Source of the DNA: Azophilus sp965220425
GTDB taxonomy: Bacteria; Pseudomonadota; Gammaproteobacteria; Pseudomonadales; Azotimanducaceae
Assembly (NCBI GenBank): GCA_965220425.1
Contig: OZ244830.1
Location: 620,001-684,000 of the forward strand
Length of the DNA: 64,000 nucleotides
Reading direction: 5' to 3'
This document shows, piece by piece, positions 7,186-15,519 of the stretch (positions are counted from its first letter, which is position 1; every line of letters begins with the position of its first letter). Made by a program: the position numbers and the translations under genes. Under the pieces are notes generated by a model. The model searched no databases and was not told the origin of the DNA. It was given only the letters and a program-made list of their open reading frames with translations.

Positions 7186-8475
7186 GTGGCGGGCTACCTG
7201 AACGTCTGGTGGGACCAACGACGGGTCGGTTCGCTGACCCAGGAGCGGGGTGACCTCCGCTTTGCGTATGCCCCCGACTGGCTGCGCCGGCCGGATGCGT
7301 CGGCGCTCTCCGCCTCGCTGCCCAAGCGCGAAGCCCGCTATACCCGACGTGAATGCCGACCGTTCTTCGCTGGTCTTCTCCCCGACGAAGGTCAGCGCGA
7401 AGCGGTGGCGCGGGCGCTCGGTGTATCGCCCAGCAACGACTTTGCGCTGCTCGAGCGGCTCGGTGGCGAGGTTGCCGGCGCGCTGCAACTGCTTGCGAGC
7501 GAGGAGTTGCCTTCGGAGCCCGAGGGGGACCCGCGTCCGGACGTGCTGGACGAGGCCGCCTTGGTCCGGGTGCTCGATGCGCTGCCCTTGCGGCCGTTTC
7601 TCGCCGGCCAGACGCACTTGAGGATGTCGCTCGCCGGCGCCCAGTCGAAGTTGCCGGTGGTGCGCGTCGGCGGCGCCATTGCGTTGCCGGGGCCGGAACA
7701 GCCGACCACCCACATTTTGAAGCCGTCGGTGCCGAGGTTTCCGGGCACGACGGAGAACGAAGCGTTTTCGATGCGCCTCGCGGCCGCGGTCGGTCTGGAG
7801 GTCGCCGCCGTCGAGCCGGCCACGGTGGCGGGCAGGACGTTCCTGCTGGTAGACCGGTACGACCGCTGGGTTGCCGCCGCCGGAACGGTGCGCCGTATTC
7901 ACCAGGAGGACTTCTGCCAGGCACTCGCCATCCCGCCGGAGCGAAAGTACGCGGGCGAGGGAGGCCCGACGTTTCGGGACTGTTTCGGCCTCCTGCGGCG
8001 TGTGGCGGCCCGACCCGCGGTCGATGTCCTGAAGCTGCTCGATGCCGCGATCTTCAACCTGATCGTTGGCAACGCCGATGCACACGGCAAGAACTTCTCG
8101 GTGCTCCACGACGAGAGGGGCCCGCGGTTCGCGCCGCTCTACGATCTGCTGTCGACGGTGGCCTGTCCGGAGCTCTCGCCAGGACTGGCCATGAGGATGG
8201 GGAAGCGTGCGACCCTGTCGGAGATGGACGCGAGGGCATGGTCCTCGTTCGCGGCCGACGGGGGTTTGGGCGCGCCGCTGGTTCGCCGCCGGGTCGGGGA
8301 GATCGCCGAACGCGTGCGCGCACGGGCGTCGGAGGCGGCGGACTCCCTGACGCGGGTCGAGCTGGACGAGACGATGCTCGAGACGCTGTTCCGGACCGTC
8401 GCGACCCGGGCGGAACAATGCGCGTTGACCGTTCACTCGCGCGGACGTCCTACTCGTCGGACGGCGTCGACCTGA
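7186..8475 (+). CDS. hipA: HipA-like serine/threonine kinase toxin
   Basis: The 429-residue protein starts at GTG 7186. It has the HipA N-terminal subdomain (LNVWWDQRRVGSLTQERGD), the nucleotide loop MSLAGAQSKLPV near residue 147, HILKPS, and the kinase core NLIVGNADAHGKNFSV with catalytic D298 and metal ligand D320 in PLYDLLS. E. coli HipA phosphorylates glutamyl-tRNA synthetase and induces growth arrest and persistence. All catalytic residues are present and the length is normal (E. coli 440), so the toxin looks active. It forms an operon with hipB. Confidence 0.92.
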   Translation: MAGYLNVWWDQRRVGSLTQERGDLRFAYAPDWLRRPDASALSASLPKREARYTRRECRPFFAGLLPDEGQREAVARALGVSPSNDFALLERLGGEVAGALQLLASEELPSEPEGDPRPDVLDEAALVRVLDALPLRPFLAGQTHLRMSLAGAQSKLPVVRVGGAIALPGPEQPTTHILKPSVPRFPGTTENEAFSMRLAAAVGLEVAAVEPATVAGRTFLLVDRYDRWVAAAGTVRRIHQEDFCQALAIPPERKYAGEGGPTFRDCFGLLRRVAARPAVDVLKLLDAAIFNLIVGNADAHGKNFSVLHDERGPRFAPLYDLLSTVACPELSPGLAMRMGKRATLSEMDARAWSSFAADGGLGAPLVRRRVGEIAERVRARASEAADSLTRVELDETMLETLFRTVATRAEQCALTVHSRGRPTRRTAST

Positions 8476-8599
8476 GCATGGGCGGCGCGTCGCAGCGCCC
8501 TCGGCCCGCGCCGAGAGCCCGCGGCTCGCCACCTGGGCGGCGGGGGTCGGCGTCGTTCGCACTGACCCGGCATCCTGGGGTCTCTCCTCAGGCCAAGGC

Positions 8600-8628
8600 T
8601 TGTCTGGCGTGGTGTACATGGCTAACAT
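8600..8628 (+). promoter_or_regulatory. Candidate promoter of the Phd/PIN toxin-antitoxin operon
   Basis: TTGTCT (8600-8605), a 17-base spacer and TAACAT (8623-8628) lie 28 bases before the antitoxin start. The -10 region is inside CATGGCTAACATG, a short interrupted palindrome that could bind the antitoxin. The rest of 8476-8655 shows no gene. Confidence 0.35.
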
Positions 8629-8655
8629 GGCGTTCTCCACACCCCGAGCCCAACG

Positions 8656-9009
8656 ATGATCCGAGCCACCATTTCCGAACTCAGGAACGGCCTGAGCGCG
8701 TACCTGCGGCGCGTCCGAAGGGGAGAGTCCGTCGTCATCATGGATCGCACGGTGCCGGTGGCGCGCCTGGTCCCCGTCGACGGGCCGCCGGGCGTGCGCC
8801 GGGAGCGTACCGCATACGCCCTCGAAAACCGGGAGCTGGAAGACGAGGCGAAGCTCGCGCGGCTGGAGGCTGCCGGCGTGGTCTTGCCACCGGCGGTGGC
8901 GGGCAGTCCCCTGGAACTGATCCGCAGTTGGACACCCGTACCCGGCGCGGGGCTTGTCGAAGCGGTGATCGCCGGCCGAAGAGAAGACGACGGCGACGGT
9001 TATCGATGA
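8656..9009 (+). CDS. Phd/YefM-type antitoxin
   Basis: This 117-residue protein has the Phd/YefM N-terminal DNA-binding fold: MIRATISELRNGLSAYLRRV, then RGESVVIMDRTVPVARLVPV, the conserved pattern in which a regulator strand is followed by VxxRxxPVARL. The C-terminal half is polar and probably disordered until it folds on the toxin. Its TGA overlaps the ATG of the PIN-domain toxin by 4 bases (ATGA 9006-9009), the usual arrangement for this class. It is expected to neutralise the PIN toxin and repress the operon. Confidence 0.85.
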   Translation: MIRATISELRNGLSAYLRRVRRGESVVIMDRTVPVARLVPVDGPPGVRRERTAYALENRELEDEAKLARLEAAGVVLPPAVAGSPLELIRSWTPVPGAGLVEAVIAGRREDDGDGYR

Positions 9010-9461
9010 ACTTCTGGGATACGTCCGCGATCATGGCGTTGCTCGCCGGCGAGGGTCTGGCGCCGGCCGCCCGCCGCGTCCACGAGGGCGACGAGCGCAT
9101 GGCGGTGTGGTGGGGCACGGTCGTCGAGTGCGCCGCGGCAGTGGCGCGGCGGGAGCGCGAGCACGCGCTGCGGCCGGACCAGGCTACGGATCTCCTCGCG
9201 CGCGTCGACGGGCTCGCGGCGTATTGGCACGAGGTGCAGCCGGACCGGCGCATCTTGGCACTCGCCCGGCGTCTGCTGCGTGTGCATCCGCTCAAGGCAG
9301 CCGACGGCCTCCAGCTTGCGGCGGCCCTGGCCTTCGCCGAGGACAATCCGGCAACCGCCGGGTTCGTGTCGTTCGACGCACGGCTCAACGATGCCGCGGC
9401 GCGCGAGGGTTTCGCACTCCTCGCGGCTGACGCGACACACGGCCAGCTTGTCGAACGATAG
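9006..9461 (+). CDS. PIN-domain ribonuclease toxin (VapC-like)
   Basis: Starting at ATG 9006, which overlaps the antitoxin stop, the protein is 151 residues. The PIN acidic quartet is visible: D5 in NFWDTSAI, E41 in TVVECAAA, D100 in LKAADGLQL and D124 in FVSFDARLNDAA. These bind Mg for endonucleolytic cleavage of RNA, usually tRNA or rRNA. A longer frame upstream through hipA is only a GC-rich shadow. With hipBA immediately upstream, this makes two toxin-antitoxin operons in 2.5 kb. Confidence 0.88.
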   Translation: MNFWDTSAIMALLAGEGLAPAARRVHEGDERMAVWWGTVVECAAAVARREREHALRPDQATDLLARVDGLAAYWHEVQPDRRILALARRLLRVHPLKAADGLQLAAALAFAEDNPATAGFVSFDARLNDAAAREGFALLAADATHGQLVER

Positions 9462-9510
9462 CGCAAGCTAACGGCTTTGCGCCGCGAATGCCGGACCCTG
9501 GCGCCGTTAC

Positions 9511-10008
9511 TCAGCCCCCTTGAGCGCTCTTCAGCAACCGTTCCCGCTGGCGCGCCCACTCCCGGTCTTTCAGGGCTGCCCGCTTGTCGTGCCGTTTCCT
9601 GCCCTTGCCGAGCGCAATCTCGCACTTTACCCGGTTGTTCTTCCAGTAAAGGGCGGTGGCGATGCAGGCGTATCCCCTGGCCTGGGTGGCCGTGAAGAGC
9701 CTGCCCAGTTCGCGGGCGTGCAGCAACAGCTTGCGGGTGCGTGCCGGGTCCGGGGAGACATGTGACGAGGCGCTTGCGAGCGGCGCAATGTGGGCGCCGA
9801 ACAGGTAGGCCTCACCGTCCTTGAGCAGCACGTAGCTGTCGACCATCTGCGCCTTGCCCGCGCGCAGGCTCTTGACTTCCCAGCCCTCAAGGACCAGTCC
9901 GGCTTCGAAGCGCTCTTCGAGGGCGTAGTCGTGCGCGGCCCGCTTGTTCCGCGCGATGACCCGACGCAACTGTGCCTTGGCGGCCTTTGCCGCGGCTTGA
10001 GTGCTCAT
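9511..10008 (-). CDS. smpB: SsrA-binding protein SmpB
   Basis: SmpB (165 residues from ATG 10008) binds tmRNA and delivers it to stalled ribosomes for trans-translation. Landmarks are NKRAAHDYALEERFEAGLVL, EGWEVKSLRAGKAQ, DSYVLLKDGEAYLFGAHI, and the basic C-terminal tail KGRKRHDKRAALKDREWA, which enters the decoding centre. A longer frame to 10047 is open, but family conservation begins at MSTQAAAKAAK. Gene order smpB / (ratA) rnfH / bamE matches other gammaproteobacteria, with a transporter gene inserted between. No ssrA gene is visible nearby. Confidence 0.97.
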   Translation of the reverse strand: MSTQAAAKAAKAQLRRVIARNKRAAHDYALEERFEAGLVLEGWEVKSLRAGKAQMVDSYVLLKDGEAYLFGAHIAPLASASSHVSPDPARTRKLLLHARELGRLFTATQARGYACIATALYWKNNRVKCEIALGKGRKRHDKRAALKDREWARQRERLLKSAQGG

Positions 10009-10053
10009 CGGGAGCGCCGGGCCGGGGCGGGCCGCATCCAGGCGCACCCGGTA

Positions 10054-10152
10054 CTAGACCTCTTGTTCGCAGATAAGGTTGTCGAATGAGTCAAGTTCGC
10101 TCCCGTTCACCGCTCCTCGTTTCTCGTCGGGCTGGGGCATAGCCCCGTTAGA
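10054..10152. repeat. Intergenic repeat R2, uninterrupted copy
   Basis: The sequence from CTAGACCTC through GATAAGGTTGTC to GGGGCATAGCCCCGTTAG reappears with scattered differences at 31322-31392 plus 31659-31678, where it is interrupted by a 270-base inverted-repeat element. It ends in a small hairpin (GGGGCATAGCCCC). The rest of 10009-10276 holds no gene. Confidence 0.7.
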
Positions 10153-10276
10153 GGTTGCCACTATGGGTACTCATCCAATCGGCGGCGCCCGCCGATTATA
10201 GCGTGGCGCGCTTGTCGGCTTCCCTGCCTTTGCGCCAAAATGCAGCGCCTGCTTGAGCCGGCTTGCGGGGATTGCC

Positions 10277-11665
10277 ATGGCGCTCGCTTCCGAATCACGA
10301 CACGGGATGTGGTCCAGCCGCTGGCTGTTCGTGCTGGCCGCGGCCGGGTCCGCGGTAGGGCTCGGGAATATCTGGAAGTTCCCCTATATCACGGGCGAGA
10401 ACGGGGGCGGTGCGTTCGTGCTGGTTTATCTCGTCTGTGTGGCGGTGGTCGGTATTCCCATCATGATGGCCGAGGTGCTGATCGGCCGTGAAGGGCGGCA
10501 GAGCCCGATCAATACGATGCGCTTCCTCACCCAGCAGCACCACCGGAAGCCCACCTGGGTAATGATCGGCTGGATGGGCGTGCTGGCCGGCTTTCTGATC
10601 CTGTCCTATTACGCCGTCATTGCCGGCTGGGCGATCTACTACTTTCTGCGCATGGCGGACGGCACCTTCAACGGGGTCACCGCCGAGTTTGCCAACCAGG
10701 CGTTCAACGAATTCCTGGCCGACCCCTGGCAACTGCTGTTGTGGCATACGCTGTTCATGGGCTTGACCGTTTTCATTGTCGGCCGCGGCGTGATACGCGG
10801 GCTCGAGAGCGCCATCCGCTGGTTCATGCCGCTCCTGTTCCTGTTGCTGTTCGTGTTGCTTGGCTACAGCGTAACCAGCGGCGGTTTCGCGCAGGGTGTC
10901 GATTTCATGTTCCGGTTCGAGTGGGAGTCGATCACCGGTGAAGCGTTTCTCATCGCCATGGGGCAGGCGTTTTTCACCCTGAGCCTGGGCATGGGCGCGA
11001 TCATGGCCTATGGCGCATACGTGCCGAGTTCGGCTTCCATCACCAGTACGGTGATCGTCATCGCCGTGCTGGACACCGTTGTCGCGATCGCGGCCGGGCT
11101 TGCCATCTTTCCCATCGTGTTCGCCAACGGCCTGGAACCCGGCCAGGGTCCCGGGCTCATGTTCGTCACCGTTCCACTGGCGTTCGGGCAACTGCCGTTG
11201 GGCGCGGTGTTCGGGGCGGTCTTCTTTCTGCTGGTCAGCTTCGCGGCCATCACGTCCGCCATCTCCCTTACCGAACCGGCGCTGGCTTACCTGGTCGAGC
11301 AATACAACGCCAAGCGCTCGCGCGTGGCGATTACGCTGGGCGCCTTCTGCTGGCTGCTCGGTATCGGCACCGTGCTGTCCTTCAACGAGTGGTCGGATGT
11401 CCACGTGGTGGGGGACCTGACCGTCTTTGCCTTTATCGACTACCTGTCGCAGAACATCATGTTGCCGTTGGGCGGGTTGTTCATCGCCCTGTTCGCGGCC
11501 TATGCGCTGCCGAAGGCGGTCGTTGAGAGTCAACTCGGGCTGAGGTCCAGGGTAAGTGGGGTGGTGTGGCGATTTCTGGGGGGCGTGGTGGCGCCGCTCG
11601 GCGTGCTTGCCGTGTTCCTGGTGACCGTCATCGGCTTCGAGAACCTCAAGGCCTGGTTCTCCTGA
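10277..11665 (+). CDS. Sodium-dependent transporter of the NSS/SNF family
   Basis: The 462-residue inner-membrane protein begins at ATG 10277 (an in-frame TTG at 10253 is possible). TM1 carries the NSS signature SAVGLGNIWKFPY followed by ENGGGAFVLVYL, which forms the sodium and substrate sites. About eleven hydrophobic helices can be counted, ending with VVAPLGVLAVFLVTVIGFEN. Bacterial NSS proteins (LeuT, TnaT, MhsT) import amino acids with sodium; the substrate cannot be told here. The gene sits between smpB and the ratA remnant, a position where many gammaproteobacteria have no transporter. Confidence 0.93.
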   Translation: MALASESRHGMWSSRWLFVLAAAGSAVGLGNIWKFPYITGENGGGAFVLVYLVCVAVVGIPIMMAEVLIGREGRQSPINTMRFLTQQHHRKPTWVMIGWMGVLAGFLILSYYAVIAGWAIYYFLRMADGTFNGVTAEFANQAFNEFLADPWQLLLWHTLFMGLTVFIVGRGVIRGLESAIRWFMPLLFLLLFVLLGYSVTSGGFAQGVDFMFRFEWESITGEAFLIAMGQAFFTLSLGMGAIMAYGAYVPSSASITSTVIVIAVLDTVVAIAAGLAIFPIVFANGLEPGQGPGLMFVTVPLAFGQLPLGAVFGAVFFLLVSFAAITSAISLTEPALAYLVEQYNAKRSRVAITLGAFCWLLGIGTVLSFNEWSDVHVVGDLTVFAFIDYLSQNIMLPLGGLFIALFAAYALPKAVVESQLGLRSRVSGVVWRFLGGVVAPLGVLAVFLVTVIGFENLKAWFS

Positions 11666-11668
11666 TCC

Positions 11669-11773
11669 GTGCCTGAACTGCACCGCTCCGCGTTGTTGCC
11701 GATGGCCGCGGAGGATGTGTGCGCGGTCGTTACCGATGTCGGCCGCCGTGCCCACGAGAAACTGGACAACTGA
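11669..11773 (+). pseudogene. ratA: Remnant of ratA (START/coenzyme Q-binding protein), internally deleted
   Basis: GTG 11669 opens a 34-codon frame reading PELHRSALLPMAAEDVCAVV, TDV, then GRRAHEKLDN and TGA. The first 23 residues match the N-terminus of RatA (hydrophobic strand HRSALLPM and the helix that follows), and the final GRRAHEKL resembles the C-terminal helix. The central 110 or so residues forming the START barrel are missing. RatA normally lies between smpB and rnfH, exactly this position. The remnant is far too short to act as a ubiquinone chaperone. Confidence 0.65.
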
Positions 11774-11778
11774 CTCCC

Positions 11779-12042
11779 ATGCGGGTGGAAATCGCCTACG
11801 GCACGGCACGGCAGCAGACGTTGGTCGCCCTGGAGGTGGACGAAGGCTCCACGGTTGCGCAAGTGCTGCAAGCGGCCGGTAAAAGGCAGCCGTTTTCCGG
11901 TCTGCCGCTGCAGACGATGCCCGTGGGACTATTCGGCCGCCCGGTCGCCCGCGATGCGGTTCTCAACCCGGGCGACCGCGTTGAACTGTACCGGCCTCTG
12001 GCGATGGACCCGAAAGAGGCGCGCCGGCGCCGAGCGCGCTGA
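11779..12042 (+). CDS. rnfH: RnfH family ubiquitin-like protein
   Basis: This 87-residue protein (ATG 11779, five bases after the ratA remnant) has the beta-grasp fold of the RnfH/UPF0125 family: MRVEIAYGTARQQTLVALEV, a helix VAQVLQAAGK, LPVGLFGRPV-like strands, NPGDRVELYRPLAMDPKEARRRRA. The RVELYRPL...DPKEARRRR ending is diagnostic. Its function is not settled. It forms an operon with the ratA remnant and faces bamE on the other strand, with only 2 bases between their ends. Confidence 0.9.
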   Translation: MRVEIAYGTARQQTLVALEVDEGSTVAQVLQAAGKRQPFSGLPLQTMPVGLFGRPVARDAVLNPGDRVELYRPLAMDPKEARRRRAR

Positions 12043-12044
12043 CG

Positions 12045-12464
12045 TTATCCTTCGGCCGTTGCGCCGTCTTCCGCATCCTCGGGCAGTTTGCCGCTGGCAC
12101 TCGGCACGTAGTCGCCGGTGAAGTAAGCGAGCTTGTCCTCCTCGAAGTGCAGGCTGATCCGTTTTTCCTGTTCAAAAATGCCGGGTACTTCGAGTGTATA
12201 GATATAGTCCCAGCGGTCCCGGTCGAAGGTGTTGCGGACGATCGGCTCGCCCATGACGAACGCGACCTGGGCGCGGGTCATGCCGGGCTTCAGGCTGTCG
12301 ATCATCTCCTGTGTGATGACGTTGCCTTGCTGCACGGTCACCTTGTGCACCCTGGGCATCTTGAACTTGGGCATCTTGAGCTGCGGCATCTTCGGCATGG
12401 ACATGGAGCACCCGGCCACCAGCACGGCGGCGGCTATGAGCATCATGGCGGCGCGCAGCGTCAT
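12045..12464 (-). CDS. bamE: Outer-membrane assembly lipoprotein BamE
   Basis: BamE (139 residues) is a lipoprotein of the BAM complex that inserts beta-barrel proteins. ATG 12464 is preceded by a good Shine-Dalgarno (GAGGGGG) and begins a signal peptide with lipobox LVAGC (Cys 19); an upstream in-frame ATG 12494 is less likely. The SmpA/OmlA domain follows: GNVITQEMIDSLKPGMTRAQ, VAFVMGEPIV, DRDRWDYIYTL. Between lipobox and domain is an unusual methionine-lysine-proline linker, MPKMPQLKMPKFKMPRVHKV. In Pseudomonas the divergent neighbour is fur; here it is followed by hrcA, which lies upstream of it. Confidence 0.92.
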   Translation of the reverse strand: MTLRAAMMLIAAAVLVAGCSMSMPKMPQLKMPKFKMPRVHKVTVQQGNVITQEMIDSLKPGMTRAQVAFVMGEPIVRNTFDRDRWDYIYTLEVPGIFEQEKRISLHFEEDKLAYFTGDYVPSASGKLPEDAEDGATAEG

Positions 12465-12571
12465 CGGATTGACCCCCTCGAGACAGGTCCGCATGGTAGC
12501 CGGTCGGGTCGAGACCGGTAAAGTCCGGCCTGTGACGAGCCGGCCCCGTGTCAGGTCCGGCTCGTAACAGG

Positions 12572-13606
12572 TCAGGGGTGTTGCAGGGCGTTGCCGAGCA
12601 TGCGCGCGGTCATGTCCACCACCGGAATGACACGCTGATAGGCCATGCGCGTCGGGCCCACCACCCCGAGCACGCCCGCGATACGGCCGTTTACGGTGTA
12701 GGACGAGGTCACCAGGCTCAATTCGTCCAGAACCCGATAGCCCGACTCTTCGCCGATGTAGAGCTGGATGCCGAGGGTGTTCAGGCTCTGGTCGAGCAGG
12801 TGCAGGATGCTGCCCTTGCGCGAGAACGCCTCGAACAGCCTTCTGACCGTCTCGGTGTCCTCGCTCATGTCGAGAAGCCTCGACTCGCCTGAGACCACGA
12901 AACTGCGTTCTTCGGACTCGTCGGGCTCGAACGCCCGGGAGGCGAGGTCCAGAGCGGCCTGCAGGAGCCGGTCCATGCGGTCCTTGTCGCGCTGCATGCT
13001 GCTGAGCAGTTCCCCGCGGATCTCAACCAGCGACAGGCCGCCGAACTCCCGGTTCAGATAGTTGGACGCCTGCAACAACTCGTTGTCCTCGTACTTCCGG
13101 TCGACGTGGATGACGCGGTTCTGCACTTCCCGGTCGTTGTACACCAGGATCACCAGCACCCGGTCGCCTTCCAGGTTGAGGAATTCCACATGGCGCAGCG
13201 CCTGGGCATCCCGGCGCGGCAGCGTGACGATGCCCGTCATCTGGGTAACGAGAGCCAGCAACTTCGACGCCGACTCCACGAGTTGCGACGGCGCCATGTC
13301 CGAGTTGAGCTGCGATTCGAGATTCTGCACGCCGGCCTCGTCCAGGGGCTCGACGGAAAGCAGGCTGTCGACAAAGAAACGCAGCCCCTGGCTGGTGGGA
13401 ACCTTGCCCGCGGACGTATGCGGCGACTTCACCAGTCCCCGCTCTTCCAGGCGGGCCATGATGTTGCGCACGGTCGCCGCGCTGACATGCACGCTCGGCT
13501 GCTTCGCCAGGGCTTTTGAAGCGACCGGCCTGCCGTCGTCGATGTAGAACTCCACCAGCAACTTGAACAGTTGCTCGGCGCGGTCGTCTACCTGTTCTCT
13601 CGCCAT
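12572..13606 (-). CDS. hrcA: Heat-inducible transcription repressor HrcA
   Basis: HrcA (344 residues from ATG 13606) represses chaperone operons by binding CIRCE sites. It has the N-terminal winged helix (LLVEFYIDDGRPVASKAL, VSAATVRNIMARLEERGLVK, SPHTSAGKVPTSQGLRFFVD) followed by the GAF-like and dimerisation parts ending in VVGPTRMAYQRVIPVVDMTA. All are canonical. It is divergent from recN with about 70 bases between. Neither the grpE nor the dnaK upstream region shows a CIRCE element (TTAGCACTC-N9-GAGTGCTAA); sigma-32-like promoters are seen instead, so its targets probably lie elsewhere. Confidence 0.95.
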   Translation of the reverse strand: MAREQVDDRAEQLFKLLVEFYIDDGRPVASKALAKQPSVHVSAATVRNIMARLEERGLVKSPHTSAGKVPTSQGLRFFVDSLLSVEPLDEAGVQNLESQLNSDMAPSQLVESASKLLALVTQMTGIVTLPRRDAQALRHVEFLNLEGDRVLVILVYNDREVQNRVIHVDRKYEDNELLQASNYLNREFGGLSLVEIRGELLSSMQRDKDRMDRLLQAALDLASRAFEPDESEERSFVVSGESRLLDMSEDTETVRRLFEAFSRKGSILHLLDQSLNTLGIQLYIGEESGYRVLDELSLVTSSYTVNGRIAGVLGVVGPTRMAYQRVIPVVDMTARMLGNALQHP

Positions 13607-13675
13607 GGCGCTGCTGCCGGGGGCAATTGCGATACGTTCGAGTACTATGGGATTTTTCCATCGATCGTCAAGCTC

Positions 13676-15328
13676 TTGCTCAAGCAACTCACCATCTCCG
13701 ACTTCACGCTGGTGGGCGCGCTCGATATCGCCCTTGACAGCGGTCTCACGGTGGTGACCGGCGAATCCGGCGCGGGCAAGTCCATCCTGCTGAATGCCCT
13801 GGCCCTGGTGCTGGGAGAACGGGCGGGTTCCGGACTGATCCGTCCCGGAGCGCAACGGGCGGAAGTGATCGCCGAATTCGACATCCAGGGAATCGTGGGC
13901 GCACGCGAGTGCCTGAGCAGCCACGAGCTGGGCGATCCCGACCAGCCGGAACGGTGCCTGTTGCGTCGCATCGTCGGCAGCGACGGCCGCTCTCGCGCGT
14001 TCGTCAACGGTACGCCGGTGAATCTGCGCACACTGCGCCAACTGGCGGGCGATATGGTGGACATTCACAGCCAGGACGAGAACCAGCGCCTGGTCCGGAG
14101 GGAGGTGCAACTCGCGCTGCTGGACGCTTACGGAGTCGCGCCCGGCCTCCGGGAATCCATGGCGGATGCGCACCGGGCCTGGAAACGAACCGAACGGGCT
14201 GCGCGGGATCTGGAAAAGCGCCTCGCCGACATCGACAACCGCGGTGAGTTGTTGCGCTATCAACTGGCTGAACTGGATACGCTGAATCTCCGGGAAGGTG
14301 AATTCGAGGCGCTGGACACCGAGTTCCGGCGCCTGTCCCAGGCGCAGCACATCCAGGAAACAGTGGCCGGAGCGGTGCAAAGCCTTTCGAGCCTGGATGA
14401 GCTGCGCCGTGCGCATGGCGCCCTGGGGAGCATCGATGACGAGCATCCGGCGCTCGACCGCGCCAGGCAAGCGCTCGACTCGGCTCTTGAACTCAACGAC
14501 GACGCCTTGCGCGACCTGCGCGGCTACTTCGATGCGCTGGAATCGAATCCCGAACACCTGGCGGAGATCGAAGAGCGGCTGAACCTTGCGCAGGACCTGG
14601 CCCGCAAGCATCGCGTGCGCCCGGAAGCCCTCGCCGGCCACATCGACGGACTGAGAGCGGAACTGGCCACGCTGAACGCCCGCCGGGATGACCTCGACGC
14701 CGCCAACGAACAGGCTGCTGGATACCGCACCGATTTCGAAACGATTGCCGGGGAGGTCAGCCGCCAACGCCGCGCCGCCGCCGCGGGCTTTGCCGACGAG
14801 GTGAGCGCCTGCATGAAAACGCTCGGCATCACGGGCGGGCTCTTGAGCGTCCGCTTCGACTACACCGATTCCGAACAGGGCCTGGAGTCCGCCGAATTCC
14901 TGGTGACCGCCAATCCGAACTACGCGCCCGGCAGCTTGAAGAAAGTCGCGTCAGGCGGCGAGCGGGCGCGCATCAGCCTGGCCATCGAGGTGGTCGCCGC
15001 CGAGCGGGCGCAACTGCCCTGCCTGGTGCTCGATGAAGCGGACGTAGGCGTAGGCGGCCCCGCCGCGGATGTCATCGGCCGCCTGTTGCGCCGCCTCGGC
15101 CGCCACACCCAGGTAATCTGCGTGACCCATGCGCCCCAGGTGGCCGCGCTCGGCGATGCACACCTGCTGGTCGAGAAGAATTCGGAACAGGACATTTCCA
15201 TCCGGTGCCTGGACGACCGGAATCGCACCGAGGAACTGGCCCGCATGCTCGCGGGCGCCGGCGTCACCGAAAAATCCCGGGTCTACGCCCGCTCCCTGCG
15301 GCAGGAGGCGATCGATGGGTCCCCCTGA
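13676..15328 (+). CDS. recN: DNA repair protein RecN
   Basis: RecN is an SMC-like ATPase for double-strand break repair. From TTG 13676 (MLKQLTISDFTLV) the protein is 550 residues, matching E. coli (553); there is no ATG or GTG near the conserved start. Walker A is GESGAGKSILLNAL; a long coiled coil (about residues 155-370) carries LEKRLADIDNRGELL; the C-terminal ATPase half has VASGGERARISLAIEVV (signature) and LPCLVLDEADVGVGG (Walker B). The usual E-L-S-R in the signature is E-R-A-R here. It is divergent from hrcA and followed by grpE; the NAD kinase gene sometimes found here is absent. Confidence 0.95.
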   Translation: MLKQLTISDFTLVGALDIALDSGLTVVTGESGAGKSILLNALALVLGERAGSGLIRPGAQRAEVIAEFDIQGIVGARECLSSHELGDPDQPERCLLRRIVGSDGRSRAFVNGTPVNLRTLRQLAGDMVDIHSQDENQRLVRREVQLALLDAYGVAPGLRESMADAHRAWKRTERAARDLEKRLADIDNRGELLRYQLAELDTLNLREGEFEALDTEFRRLSQAQHIQETVAGAVQSLSSLDELRRAHGALGSIDDEHPALDRARQALDSALELNDDALRDLRGYFDALESNPEHLAEIEERLNLAQDLARKHRVRPEALAGHIDGLRAELATLNARRDDLDAANEQAAGYRTDFETIAGEVSRQRRAAAAGFADEVSACMKTLGITGGLLSVRFDYTDSEQGLESAEFLVTANPNYAPGSLKKVASGGERARISLAIEVVAAERAQLPCLVLDEADVGVGGPAADVIGRLLRRLGRHTQVICVTHAPQVAALGDAHLLVEKNSEQDISIRCLDDRNRTEELARMLAGAGVTEKSRVYARSLRQEAIDGSP

Positions 15329-15447
15329 GCCATGCGAGTTTCGACCCCGGCATGCCCACTCGGCCCCCGCTACCCAGTCTGTCAGCCGACAGGATTTGTA
15401 GTGTAAACAAATTCCGTTCCAGCGAAGAGAAAGATGCACAGCGAAGG

Positions 15448-15476
15448 GTTGAAACCAGTCGAAGCGCTCCCATATT
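15448..15476 (+). promoter_or_regulatory. Sigma-32-type promoter upstream of grpE
   Basis: GTTGAAA (15448-15454), a 14-base spacer and CCCATATT (15469-15476) match the heat-shock consensus CTTGAAA-N11-16-CCCCATNT at most positions. It lies about 44 bases before the grpE start, a suitable distance. Heat induction of grpE by RpoH is inferred. Confidence 0.65.
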
Positions 15477-15519
15477 GGGCGGGTGGTTCCACCACTGGTA
15501 GACAAGGAATCCAGGAAAC

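Noticed and set aside
6559..8640. A 693-codon minus-strand frame opposite hipA
   Set aside because: It is arginine/proline/glycine-rich, without domains, and antisense to hipBA.
10009..10276. ssrA (tmRNA) next to smpB
   Set aside because: No tRNA-Ala-like acceptor, no ANDENYALAA-type tag frame and no GTTCGA T loop in either flank of smpB.
13571..13675. RecN N-terminal extension to TTG 13571
   Set aside because: It overlaps the hrcA coding start and lacks similarity; the conserved N-terminus begins at TTG 13676.
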